A stretch of 64,000 nt of DNA from an uncultured Eubacteriales bacterium (lineage in GTDB: Bacteria > Bacillota > Clostridia > Oscillospirales > Acutalibacteraceae), in contig CAKSHJ010000006.1 in NCBI GenBank assembly GCA_934457095.1, positions 22,947 to 86,946 on the forward strand. Direction: 5' to 3'. The position numbers and the translations under genes were made by a program. The notes under the pieces are model-generated. The model saw only the letters and a list, made by a program, of their open reading frames with translations. It was not told the DNA's origin and did no database searches. Shown in pieces: positions 45,113 through 52,636 of this stretch. Each line of letters opens with the position of its first letter. Position 1 is the first letter of the stretch.

Positions 45113-45155
45113 AAAAAACACCCTCCGGGAAACACTCTCGGAAAGGGTGTTTTTT
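45113..45155 (+). terminator. Terminator of peptide cassette 1
   Basis: AAAAAACACCCT/AGGGTGTTTTTT stem with internal CCG/CGG pairing, followed by T-run, 17 bases after gene 4. Confidence 0.88.
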
Positions 45156-45222
45156 CATATTATATATGCATATTTCACAATAAATATAGCATTTTAAACA
45201 AAAAAAGTCAACCCAAATTTTG

Positions 45223-45714
45223 CTATTTTTTCATAAAACGTTCGCAATCCTCACACAAGCCATACACAGAAAGCTTCGTTTGCGTTGCCAAAAAGCCATG
45301 CTCTTTTTTCACATGTTCATTCACCTGCTCTAACATAGCGTCTTTAACGTCTCGAATCGCCCCGCATTTAAGGCAAATTAAATGATAATGCACATTTTGA
45401 TTGGGGTCGTTGGGGTGTACATTCTGCTGCCCCATCATATAAACCTTGTTGAGTAAATCCATATCCTCCAGCATTTTCAAGGTACGATACACCGTTGCCA
45501 AGCCAATAGAATCGTCCTTTTTCTGTACATAAGAGAATACATCTTTAGGGTGCACATGCCATCCCACCTGCTTTGCAATGGCCTCTAAAATAATTTTCCG
45601 TTGCGTGGTCATGCGAAAACCCGCCTCATGCAATACCTCAATCATGGAATAGAGCAAATGCTCGGTAGTTTCCTGTTTTAAACTCAAGTCCTCAAAACTA
45701 AAATCTCTATGCAT
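45223..45714 (-). CDS. Fur-family metalloregulator
   Basis: 163 residues. Winged helix (GFRMTTQRKIILEAI, GLATVYRTLKMLEDMDLL), metal-binding HYHLICLKCG and the C-terminal CEDC give the structural zinc CxxC pairs. The Fur/PerR/Zur type cannot be settled from the residues I can judge, but superoxide reductase, rhodanese and ferritin genes 2.6-4.2 kb to the right suggest peroxide or iron sensing. It lies between the two peptide cassettes on the opposite strand with its own promoter. Confidence 0.9.
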   Translation of the reverse strand: MHRDFSFEDLSLKQETTEHLLYSMIEVLHEAGFRMTTQRKIILEAIAKQVGWHVHPKDVFSYVQKKDDSIGLATVYRTLKMLEDMDLLNKVYMMGQQNVHPNDPNQNVHYHLICLKCGAIRDVKDAMLEQVNEHVKKEHGFLATQTKLSVYGLCEDCERFMKK

Positions 45715-45765
45715 GCATTTACCCCGCTTACTGCCATGTGCACAAAATGGAACTACGCTTTTTTT

Positions 45766-45794
45766 ATTACATCACATTATGGTTAAAATGTCAA
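45766..45794 (-). promoter_or_regulatory. Promoter of the Fur-family gene
   Basis: Minus strand TTGACA (45789-45794), 17-base spacer, TGTAAT (45766-45771). Confidence 0.7.
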
Positions 45795-45896
45795 GAAATA
45801 TCGTTTTATAGTATAGGTATTTGGTAATAATCAGCAGTTAATTCTGATTATTTTGTGTATTTTGCGTGTACAAATGTACAATAACCAATTTTTCTA

Positions 45897-46634
45897 CTAT
45901 TCAAAAATGTCTTTCTTATTCTCTTTTTTCAGCTTCACATACACCTCCAGCGTATTATTACAGTCACAGGTTGCCAAAAATACATCTTTCACATGCGAAA
46001 CCCCCCGCGCATGCAATTGCTTTTGCAGCCATGCTTCATTGTTGCCGGTATGCTTTAAATTCTCCTGCATAATATGCCCGTCCATAATCACATTGGCAAC
46101 CGGAGCCTCCTTTGCAACCGTTAAATTCAAATCCTGCGGCGTTACGGGCCGCTTATCAGAGACCGGTATAAAACTGACCTTGCCGTTAGTTTCAAATATA
46201 GCGGACTGAATATCGGAAAGATAAAAATAACCGCTGGTCCTGCATTCGGTCAAAAATTCGTTAATATCCAACTTCGCTTTTTTTAAATTTTTGTCAAATA
46301 ATTTTCCGTTTTCATACAGCAAAAACGGCTTGCCCACTAAAAAACGCCGCGCCCTAATTGATTTTGTACTCAAATAAGAGAAAAGCACAGCCACCGCAGC
46401 GTAAATTATCATAGCCAAAAACGGCTGCCAAACATCTCCCTCCAATGCAGTTGCCATCTCCGCGGCAATGGAACCGATGCTGATTCCGTTAATATAGTCA
46501 AACATGGTCAGTTCAGACATTTGCCGTTTCCCCATGAGCCGGGTAAGAAAAAACAGCGTCAGCACAGAGAATACCGAAGTTAAAAAAATACCCCCTATTC
46601 CCTGCCAAGAAATCTCAAAATTAAAAAAATCCAT
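45897..46634 (-). CDS. DUF421 (YetF/YkjA-type) membrane protein
   Basis: 245 residues: three N-terminal membrane helices, the family signature LTRLMGKRQMSELTMFDYINGISIGS region, then a cytoplasmic DUF421 part (FLVGKPFLLYENGKL) and a C-terminal small domain. Members are linked to spore or stress functions in Bacillus but have no defined activity. GGGGG lies ten bases before the ATG. It stands between the cassettes, leftward. Confidence 0.88.
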   Translation of the reverse strand: MDFFNFEISWQGIGGIFLTSVFSVLTLFFLTRLMGKRQMSELTMFDYINGISIGSIAAEMATALEGDVWQPFLAMIIYAAVAVLFSYLSTKSIRARRFLVGKPFLLYENGKLFDKNLKKAKLDINEFLTECRTSGYFYLSDIQSAIFETNGKVSFIPVSDKRPVTPQDLNLTVAKEAPVANVIMDGHIMQENLKHTGNNEAWLQKQLHARGVSHVKDVFLATCDCNNTLEVYVKLKKENKKDIFE

Positions 46635-46719
46635 CGCCGCATAACCCCCTTAAAAGTATTACTATTATAACCGTCGCCGTTTCGTTTATGACCTAAATGA
46701 CAACCGTCTTTTCAAGGTG

Positions 46720-46781
46720 AAATTTTTAGAAATTTCTAAAGAAATTTTAACGCAAATTTAGCATAACAGCAGTAAGATAAT
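46720..46781 (+). promoter_or_regulatory. A+T-rich repeats before peptide cassette 2
   Basis: AAATTT begins at 46720, 46730, 46742 and 46754, and a perfect 16-base palindrome TTTAGAAATTTCTAAA covers 46725-46740. A -10-like GATAAT is at 46776-46781 with no good -35, as expected for an activator-dependent promoter. The LytTR boxes seen before cassette 1 are not clearly present here. Confidence 0.4.
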
Positions 46782-46838
46782 CTCATACCGTACGCGCAAA
46801 AAGGTATATTCGGCAAACAGAAGGGAGGTCCATGGAAT

Positions 46839-46985
46839 ATGAAAAAATTCAATCAAATGACAGAGAAACAAATGAGCAAAACAGAAGGAGGTCTACTGGC
46901 GATTATTATGACCGCATTTTCCTGTTTTACCGCAGCGGCAAGTATCAGCGGAACCATTGCTACAACCGTCCAAAACAAAAAATAA
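46839..46985 (+). CDS. Double-glycine-leader peptide, cassette 2 gene 1
   Basis: 48 residues: leader MKKFNQMTEKQMSKTEGG, 30-residue mature part LLAIIMTAFS then CFTAAASIS and tail VQNKK. GAAGGGAGGTCC precedes the ATG; an ATG at 46832 is in another frame. Paralogue of 44378-44524; two of the three cysteines of that peptide are missing here. Confidence 0.87.
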   Translation: MKKFNQMTEKQMSKTEGGLLAIIMTAFSCFTAAASISGTIATTVQNKK

Positions 46986-47005
46986 GCAAAAAGGAGCCAT
47001 TGACC

Positions 47006-47158
47006 ATGAAAAATTTCAATTATTTAACCGAGCAACAAATGAGCAAAACCACCGGCGGCGTTGCCATTGCCACCATTATCGGACTGTGTTTGGCATTTAT
47101 TTCGGCCGTTACCTTTGGCACGAAAGTATCTGCCGCTGCCAATAAGGCTGGAAAATAA
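47006..47158 (+). CDS. Double-glycine-leader peptide, cassette 2 gene 2
   Basis: 50 residues: leader MKNFNYLTEQQMSKTTGG, 32-residue mature part with TIIGLCLAF and SAAANKAGK tail. AAGGAGCC precedes the start. Paralogue of 44569-44721, same length. Confidence 0.87.
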   Translation: MKNFNYLTEQQMSKTTGGVAIATIIGLCLAFISAVTFGTKVSAAANKAGK

Positions 47159-47188
47159 AACTCCATTTCAGAAAGGAATGCATGTATT

Positions 47189-47329
47189 ATGAAACGCTTT
47201 AATGTGTTGACCGAAAAGCAAATGAGCAAAACCCAAGGTGGGGAACTGATTATGATTTTGATATTCGTATCGGTTATTTGTACGGGCATGTCTGTTGGAG
47301 CAGGCATTGAACAAGCAAACAGAAAATAA
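47189..47329 (+). CDS. Double-glycine-leader peptide, cassette 2 gene 3
   Basis: 46 residues: leader MKRFNVLTEKQMSKTQGG, 28-residue mature part ELIMILIFVSV, SVGAGIEQANRK. The tail is two residues shorter than in its paralogue 44778-44924. GAAAGGAATG precedes the start. Confidence 0.87.
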   Translation: MKRFNVLTEKQMSKTQGGELIMILIFVSVICTGMSVGAGIEQANRK

Positions 47330-47362
47330 TCCCCCACAATATTTCACACGGAGGTAAAGATT

Positions 47363-47494
47363 ATGAAAAATTTTAACAAAATGACAGAAGCAACTATGAG
47401 CAACACGCAAGGCGGCAGCATCGCTTTAGTCGTTGCAGCTATTGCAGCAGCCGTTGCCGGCACCGGTACAGGCGTAGGCTTTGCACTCAAATAA
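47363..47494 (+). CDS. Double-glycine-leader peptide, cassette 2 gene 4
   Basis: 43 residues: leader MKNFNKMTEATMSNTQGG, 25-residue mature part with AAIAAAVAGTGTGVG. Over the central 44 bases (about 47425-47478) the DNA is identical to gene 4 of cassette 1, the strongest conservation between the cassettes. GGAGGTAAAGATT precedes the start. Confidence 0.88.
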   Translation: MKNFNKMTEATMSNTQGGSIALVVAAIAAAVAGTGTGVGFALK

Positions 47495-47565
47495 ATATAA
47501 AAAAACAAACCGACCAATACATAAAACACTGCCGGCGTAGCCATACTGTGAAAGAGGTGAAAAAT

Positions 47566-47748
47566 ATGCAGGATTTACCCTTAGGCTTTGGATTTGCTTT
47601 AGCGCAAAACCCGCAGGCCATGCAGTATTTTGCAACGCTGAGTCAGGCAGAGCAAGAACTATTGATTGCACAGGCAAAAACCATGCAGTCCCGCAAAGAA
47701 ATGCATAATTTTGTTGCGCAGCTACCGCAGCAGGGGGCTATTTCATGA
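47566..47748 (+). CDS. Small conserved hypothetical protein
   Basis: 60 residues, MQDLPLGFGFALAQNPQAM at the start and helical after that. I recall similar short proteins in Clostridia without an assigned role. AGAGGTGAAAAAT precedes ATG 47566. Overlaps the next gene by four bases. No leader or GG motif, so it is not part of the peptide set. Confidence 0.68.
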   Translation: MQDLPLGFGFALAQNPQAMQYFATLSQAEQELLIAQAKTMQSRKEMHNFVAQLPQQGAIS

Positions 47749-47906
47749 GCGCAGACTACTACCTGAAAAACCCCGATTTATGCGCTTATTACTGCTCTCT
47801 GCCAAAATCGGTGCAGCACCGGCTTATCGCTTCCGGAGCAGAAATTTGCACTTTGGGCGAACTGATGCAAATTGCCGAACACCTGAAACGCAACTTACAG
47901 AAATAA
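47745..47906 (+). CDS. Small hypothetical protein coupled to the preceding gene
   Basis: 53 residues, MSADYYLKNPDLCAYYCSLP, with a helical C-terminus (LGELMQIAEHLKRNL). The ATG overlaps the TGA of the previous gene (ATGA), which suggests translational coupling. Family not recognised. Ends at a strong terminator. Confidence 0.65.
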   Translation: MSADYYLKNPDLCAYYCSLPKSVQHRLIASGAEICTLGELMQIAEHLKRNLQK

Positions 47907-47952
47907 AAAATTCCCCCTTGCGCCAACCTTGTGTGCAAAGGGGAATTTTTTT
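47905..47952. terminator. Bidirectional terminator
   Basis: AAAAATTCCCCCTTG/CAAAGGGGAATTTTT stem with A- and T-runs between the rightward small genes and the leftward superoxide reductase gene. Confidence 0.85.
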
Positions 47953-47960
47953 GTTCAAAA

Positions 47961-48344
47961 TTACAGTTCTTTTTTCCACAAACCATGCAAATTGCAGTAT
48001 TCAAACACCGCAATCGGCTTATCATGCTCTATGGAAAATACTGCAACCGGCTCGGCATTGGGACTTAACGAAATTCTCTGTCCGCCATGTTCGGTCTGCA
48101 AATAAACCCACTGAATAAAATGCTCCTGCTGCATAGGGTGCGTCACCTCGCCTACATTTACCGTCAGGGTATTTCCCTCTACGGTTACGGTGGGCATATG
48201 CTTCTCGGTTGCAGCATCGGTGGAATTCGGCTCCAGATGCTTCATGGGTTCGCCGCAGCAATAAAGCGGTACACCCGCATCGTGGATTAACCCCACAATA
48301 TTTCCGCAATGCTCGCACACATAAAATTTACTTCCTGTTTTCAT
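47961..48344 (-). CDS. dfx: Desulfoferrodoxin (superoxide reductase)
   Basis: 127 residues. Center I rubredoxin-like site: C10, C13, C29, C30 (CEHCG...CCG). Center II catalytic iron: H49, H69, H75, C117, H120 with E47-K48 (EKHMP) and CNLHGLW. Reduces superoxide to hydrogen peroxide without making oxygen, suited to an anaerobe. Second gene after the rhodanese gene (28-base gap). Confidence 0.94.
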   Translation of the reverse strand: MKTGSKFYVCEHCGNIVGLIHDAGVPLYCCGEPMKHLEPNSTDAATEKHMPTVTVEGNTLTVNVGEVTHPMQQEHFIQWVYLQTEHGGQRISLSPNAEPVAVFSIEHDKPIAVFEYCNLHGLWKKEL

Positions 48345-48372
48345 GATAAAACACTCCTTTTTTAATATTTCC

Positions 48373-48699
48373 TTATGCCTCTAAGGTACCGGGCCAAAAT
48401 AAAATTCCGCCAATATCGGTCACATCTCCATAGCCCATTTGACTGAAAATTTCGCAGGCCCTTTGACTGCGCACACCGCTAAGGCAATAAACAAAAACCG
48501 TCCGGGTTTTGTCGGGTATTTTCTCTGCAATAGTTTGCGGTGTTTCCAGCGGAATATTCACAGCGCCGGGAATATGCCCCTTGCCGTACTCCTCCGGGGT
48601 ACGTACATCCACCAAAACAATATGAGGGTTTGCCTCAATCTCAATTTTGGCGTCCTCCATATTCAACGTATGAAACCCTGCCTGAAACAATTGTGCCAT
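48373..48699 (-). CDS. Rhodanese-like protein
   Basis: 108-residue single rhodanese domain with active-site Cys72 in VYCLSGVRS and the DVRTPEEYGKGHIPGA signature. Probably a sulfur transferase; the partner is unknown. First gene of the operon with superoxide reductase, behind a good promoter. Confidence 0.9.
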   Translation of the reverse strand: MAQLFQAGFHTLNMEDAKIEIEANPHIVLVDVRTPEEYGKGHIPGAVNIPLETPQTIAEKIPDKTRTVFVYCLSGVRSQRACEIFSQMGYGDVTDIGGILFWPGTLEA

Positions 48700-48743
48700 A
48701 TTTTCAGTGCCTCCCTATACCGCAGTGTTTAATACATAGTTTT

Positions 48744-48772
48744 AGTATACATTGATTTTTCATATCCGTCAA
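48744..48772 (-). promoter_or_regulatory. Promoter of the rhodanese-dfx operon
   Basis: Minus strand TTGACG (48767-48772), 17-base spacer, TATACT (48744-48749). No clear Fur/PerR box seen. Confidence 0.65.
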
Positions 48773-48887
48773 TTACAATCGGGAAATTTTTTCCTGTTTA
48801 CTCAAATGGCAGCACGAGTCATTTTCCAAATGCATAGAATAATCTTGTAGCATTTCCCCCACCTCTTTCGGAAAGAAGGTTGAACAG

Positions 48888-49376
48888 GTGAATGATTTTC
48901 CCTTGCAGAACCGGCAGTCATTGCCGCAAAATATGCCCCCGCTGTGTATACCCGCACCACCCGGAGGCTTTTTGCCGGCCATGGGCAATTTTTATGTGTT
49001 ATTTTCGCAAAATTTACATTCTCCGGAGCAGTCGCTGCGCTTTGACGGTATGACAAGCGTTTCGGGTCTCACCGTAGAACAGCAATCCTATATTCAGGTA
49101 AAGCACGGCGGCACTTATTTTATTACCTATGGGCTTACGCCGGGATTTGGCGCCTCAAAAGGAGACTTTGCCGGTATCAAAATCGGCGAAAACTGGATTA
49201 CCACCTCACTACAAGCACTGTCGCACAATGCCGTAGGCATCAACAAAAGCTTCTTGTGCGACTTGCAGGAGGGGCAAATCCTGCACATGGCGTTGCAATG
49301 CAAAAAGCCAATTTCTCTACATGCGGGCTTTACCAGTGCCAACCTTTGCCTGCTACAAATCACCGCATGGGAATAA
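48888..49376 (+). CDS. BclA-C/C1q-like jelly-roll protein, possible spore-surface protein
   Basis: 162 residues with a Pro-rich start (MPPLCIPAPPGGFLPAMG) and a C-terminal beta-sandwich whose pattern (YIQVKHGGTYFITYGLTPG, HNAVGINKSFLCDLQEGQIL) resembles the TNF/C1q-like C-terminal domain of exosporium BclA proteins. No collagen-like repeats remain. GTG 48888 is the likely start because AAGAAGG precedes it. Family placement by pattern only. Confidence 0.6.
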   Translation: MNDFPLQNRQSLPQNMPPLCIPAPPGGFLPAMGNFYVLFSQNLHSPEQSLRFDGMTSVSGLTVEQQSYIQVKHGGTYFITYGLTPGFGASKGDFAGIKIGENWITTSLQALSHNAVGINKSFLCDLQEGQILHMALQCKKPISLHAGFTSANLCLLQITAWE

Positions 49377-49387
49377 CCTCGAATCTC

Positions 49388-49416
49388 TTGACAAAATAAC
49401 GCAAAAGCCTTACAAT
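49388..49416 (+). promoter_or_regulatory. Promoter of the ferritin gene
   Basis: TTGACA (49388-49393), 17-base spacer, TACAAT (49411-49416), about 40 bases before the ribosome binding site. Confidence 0.75.
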
Positions 49417-49461
49417 AGCCACAAGCAGAAAAATTCAAATCAAAGAAAGGTTGACATATTT

Positions 49462-49950
49462 ATGGTTAGCAAAAAACTGGTAAAAGCGCTTAACGAACAT
49501 ATCAATTTAGAAATGTATTCCGGTTACTTATATCTATCTATGTCCATTCAGGCCAACCGCCAAAACTACAAAGGCTATGCTTCGTGGCTATTTAAGCAAT
49601 ATCAAGAAGAATTGGAGCATTCACACGACTTCATGCACTTTATGCAGCAAAGAGATATGGATATTGTCTTAAAGCCTATTGCAGTGGAGCCTGTTACAGA
49701 AACCGATCCGCTTAATATTGCAAAAGCGGTACTTGAGCATGAACGCAATGTCACCAAATCCATCTACAAACTGCACGACCTTGCAAAGCAAGAAAGCGAT
49801 TATGCAACCGAGATTTTCATGCACAAATACATTAACGAGCAAATTGAAGAAGAGGACACTGCACAGGACATTATTGACAAATTCACCTTTGTGGGAGACA
49901 GCACCTCGGCAAAATACTCTATCGACAGAGAGTTAGGCGCACGGGTATAA
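49462..49950 (+). CDS. ftnA: Ferritin
   Basis: 162-residue iron-storage protein. Ferroxidase ligands are visible in NLEMYSGYLY (Glu17) and EELEHSHDFMHF (Glu and His), with further Glu in the VLEHERNVTKSI and EEEDTAQDIID helices. Oxidises and stores iron in a 24-mer shell. The true start is ATG 49462 behind GAAAGG; the longer open frame covers its promoter. Confidence 0.93.
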   Translation: MVSKKLVKALNEHINLEMYSGYLYLSMSIQANRQNYKGYASWLFKQYQEELEHSHDFMHFMQQRDMDIVLKPIAVEPVTETDPLNIAKAVLEHERNVTKSIYKLHDLAKQESDYATEIFMHKYINEQIEEEDTAQDIIDKFTFVGDSTSAKYSIDRELGARV

Positions 49951-50119
49951 TAAAATTTACCGCCCAAAACAATAACACAATTCCGTGGCATTGCAATGGC
50001 AGAAGTAAGGCTTTAACTGTAAAATGTTAGAGCCTTTTTTGTACCTAAAATTTCATTATTATACTCTAATAGATGTAAAAACAAAAAAGTCCGAACGCAA
50101 AGCGCGCCCAAACTCAATT

Positions 50120-50204
50120 TGGTACCGGTGGCCGGACTTGAACCGGCACGGGTCGCCCCAACGGATTTTGAGTCCGTCACGTCTGCCAATTCCATCACAC
50201 CGGC
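50120..50204 (-). tRNA. tRNA-Leu(CAA)
   Basis: Acceptor GCCGGTG/CACCGGT, encoded CCA, anticodon loop CTCAAAA in an ACGGA/TCCGT stem, long variable arm. A GTTTGGGCGC/GCGTTCGGAC hairpin with T-run downstream (about 50085-50116) is its terminator. Confidence 0.95.
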
Positions 50205-50292
50205 TTAACAACATGTTTTATTATAAACGATAATACAAAAAAAAGCAATCCCTTTTTTCCTATTAAACACAAAAATTTTATTTTTCACACAT

Positions 50293-50328
50293 CTAAAAAC
50301 ATACCCAAAGCATTTTTTGGGTATGTTT
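50293..50328 (-). terminator. Terminator of the glutamate-cysteine ligase-like gene
   Basis: AAACATACCC/GGGTATGTTT stem, 12-base loop, just after the stop codon. Confidence 0.8.
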
Positions 50329-50341
50329 CTTAATTTCCTAT

Positions 50342-51724
50342 TTAAAGTGTGCCGTATTCCGCAATCAGTTGCTCCATGGTTTTGCCACTCTGCTCTCTGC
50401 GCAGAATCCCCAACGCCGGATTTGTCATACTCCGGGTGCGCAAAAACAACGGCTCCAAATAGCCTTCCTCGCCAAAGCCGCGCTGCAACAGCCCCTGCTG
50501 CGCAAGTTGCAATACTTTTAAGGTCAGCGCCTGCACCGCCTTTTTTGACAACCCCTTAGGGAATTCCAAAGCAATGAGCATTTGGCGCAGCTCACAGGGA
50601 GAATACCCTTGGCCGTATACGCTTTTGTCGGTATATAACAGCTCCTCCAGTTGCGCCAACATTTGTTGCAAGCCTACGTGAAACGCCGCTACGCACATGC
50701 TTTCTTTCACCGGCTGGCAGCAGGCGCTGCGATATTCTATGGTGCCGCGGTAGGTTAAATCCTCAAATTTATAGCTCCTTAAATACTCCAAATCCGAGGG
50801 CATTGGCGCAAAGGTATGTGGCACAAAGCGCTCGCCGTTGAAAATTTCCCCTTGTATCTGCTCGGCTTGAAAAAATTGCTCTGCCGGTATGGGTGTAAAA
50901 CAAATATATTTGCCCTCTCTGGCCACATTGAACAGAGAAGTTCCTTTGATATATTGCAAAAGCTCCGGAATGTCTGCAAGTTCTTTCTCAAACATGCCCA
51001 CGTTGTGCAAATTATAGCCATACATGCTCGAGTCCCAAAAACGGTCTCTGGCGCAAAGCAAATTAAACTCCGGGTCTATCAGCAAGGAATTGGAAAACAA
51101 AACCGCTTTTATCGGCTCTAGGCGGTTAAAAACATTCAATGTGCGGATCAGCACTTCTTTTTCCACATCTAACTGCACCTGAGAAGCGCAGGAATAGGAA
51201 CCGAAATTGGGGCGGGAATGAAACGACCGAAAACGGGGGTGTTCGGTATAGGACTCTAAGTGCCGCTGAATCATGCGGTAACGCTGACCCGGCAGCGCGT
51301 TGTTGTCGTTGAATACGCCATAGGGATTTACCCCCATGCCGGTCATACAGTAATGATATTTTGCCATTTCTTTTTGCAAAAAAAGATAGTAGGTCTGAAA
51401 GCGCTCAAAGGCAAGGTGAAGCTGCTCTACCACACCCAGAGAAAATTCCACATTGCAATAAGAATAGTCAAAAGAAACGGTATCTCCGGTTTTGGGGTTG
51501 AGCAAACAGTAAATATCTCCGTTATCGTCGCGTTTTTCCACTTGCAGGGCAAAGGCTTGCTTAAGCGCCAGCACAATTTGCTGAATGACGCTGAAATCTA
51601 TTTTTTCCCGACTCATATTTAAAATAGGGATCTCCAACTCTATGCCGATACCGGGGGATTTTTTGCGTGTGGTCGGCACAATGTACTTCTCATAAATCGC
51701 TTTATCCAAATCAAACTGCTTCAT
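50342..51724 (-). CDS. Glutamate-cysteine ligase-like enzyme (GCS2 superfamily)
   Basis: 460 residues with the GCS2-type ATP-grasp-unrelated fold: GIGIELEIPIL near the N-terminus, RPNFGSYSCASQVQLDV in the middle and RGTIEYRSACCQP near the end. Family members join glutamate through its gamma-carboxyl to cysteine or another amine (GshA, EgtA, YbdK). No glutathione synthetase is in the window, so the acceptor is open. It follows a class II glutamine amidotransferase gene by 54 bases in the same direction. Confidence 0.82.
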   Translation of the reverse strand: MKQFDLDKAIYEKYIVPTTRKKSPGIGIELEIPILNMSREKIDFSVIQQIVLALKQAFALQVEKRDDNGDIYCLLNPKTGDTVSFDYSYCNVEFSLGVVEQLHLAFERFQTYYLFLQKEMAKYHYCMTGMGVNPYGVFNDNNALPGQRYRMIQRHLESYTEHPRFRSFHSRPNFGSYSCASQVQLDVEKEVLIRTLNVFNRLEPIKAVLFSNSLLIDPEFNLLCARDRFWDSSMYGYNLHNVGMFEKELADIPELLQYIKGTSLFNVAREGKYICFTPIPAEQFFQAEQIQGEIFNGERFVPHTFAPMPSDLEYLRSYKFEDLTYRGTIEYRSACCQPVKESMCVAAFHVGLQQMLAQLEELLYTDKSVYGQGYSPCELRQMLIALEFPKGLSKKAVQALTLKVLQLAQQGLLQRGFGEEGYLEPLFLRTRSMTNPALGILRREQSGKTMEQLIAEYGTL

Positions 51725-51778
51725 CCAAAATCACCCTTTCGCGCGGCGGTAGTCGCCGTTGTATATGCCTATAGCAGG

Positions 51779-52576
51779 TTAATGCAACCCTTTTATTTTT
51801 TTGCCGATTTTAGCAAGCAGAGCTTCCAAATACGGCTCGCCCATTTCTTCAAAGAATTCATGATTATGATTTTTGCCCTGGTGCACGCATACGCCGTTTT
51901 GATATACCAGCAAACGATTGAGCGGCAGCGGCTGCCACGGCTGCGTTTGGTTGACCGGCACGGTCATAAAGCTGTAAGTTTGGCCCTGCCGGGCATGGTA
52001 CAGCGTTCCCTGCATATTGGTATGCACATACATTTGCTCGGTATCGTAAAAAATCAGGTTCATTTTGTTGCCCTTGACTAAATGCGTAATGCGCTCCTCC
52101 AAAACCGGTATACGTTCCGCCCCGGTAAGCGGTCTCCCCTTCTCTTTCGTAGCTCGGTTAATTGCGGCAAGCAAAAAATAGAAAATGGCTTCGCTGTCGG
52201 TATCCCCCCTGCAAAGGTGCTTATACGGGGCTAACATATGGTCGTGAAAGGCAGTGCCGTTGTGCATAAATGTCCATACTCGGCCGCTGACGTCTGTTTG
52301 ACGAAACGGGTGACAGTTAATGGAGCTTTTCATGCCCACCGTTGCAAGGCGGATATGCACCATGGCGTGATTGCACCAAAGTTCATGCCGCAAATAGGAG
52401 CAGTAATGGGTATTCTCCAACGCTCTTAATGGGCTGCGGTATACAATTGCGGCATTTTTTTGCCAATATGCCAACCCCCAGCCGTCCGGATGGGCAATGC
52501 TGTGCTGAAAAAACAAATTGCAATTGGGTTTGATATCCACTTGCTCATTGCTGCACACAGCGTACAGCTCGCACAT
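51779..52576 (-). CDS. Class II glutamine amidotransferase (YafJ/EgtC type)
   Basis: 265 residues beginning MCEL, so Cys2 is the Ntn-type nucleophile after Met removal. VHIRLATVG, HPFRQTD and FMHNGTAF match the glutaminase domain. As a stand-alone domain it resembles EgtC, which hydrolyses a gamma-glutamyl amide made by an EgtA-type ligase. The neighbour is a GCS2 ligase, which repeats the EgtA/EgtC logic although EgtB and EgtD are absent here. Confidence 0.85.
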   Translation of the reverse strand: MCELYAVCSNEQVDIKPNCNLFFQHSIAHPDGWGLAYWQKNAAIVYRSPLRALENTHYCSYLRHELWCNHAMVHIRLATVGMKSSINCHPFRQTDVSGRVWTFMHNGTAFHDHMLAPYKHLCRGDTDSEAIFYFLLAAINRATKEKGRPLTGAERIPVLEERITHLVKGNKMNLIFYDTEQMYVHTNMQGTLYHARQGQTYSFMTVPVNQTQPWQPLPLNRLLVYQNGVCVHQGKNHNHEFFEEMGEPYLEALLAKIGKKIKGLH

Positions 52577-52636
52577 AACAACACCTCCCTTGCTTGTCTG
52601 ATTAAACTATGTATTTTGGGTAAAAAAGGTTCCTGC

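Noticed and set aside
46832..47158. 108-residue frame that includes peptide gene 6 as its C-terminus
   Set aside because: The upstream part is peptide gene 5 read in another frame; the real start of gene 6 is ATG 47006 behind AAGGAGCC.
47566..47906. The two small genes after cassette 2 as immunity genes
   Set aside because: They look like soluble small proteins that I recall from unrelated clostridial contexts; they have their own RBS and lack membrane segments typical of class II immunity proteins.
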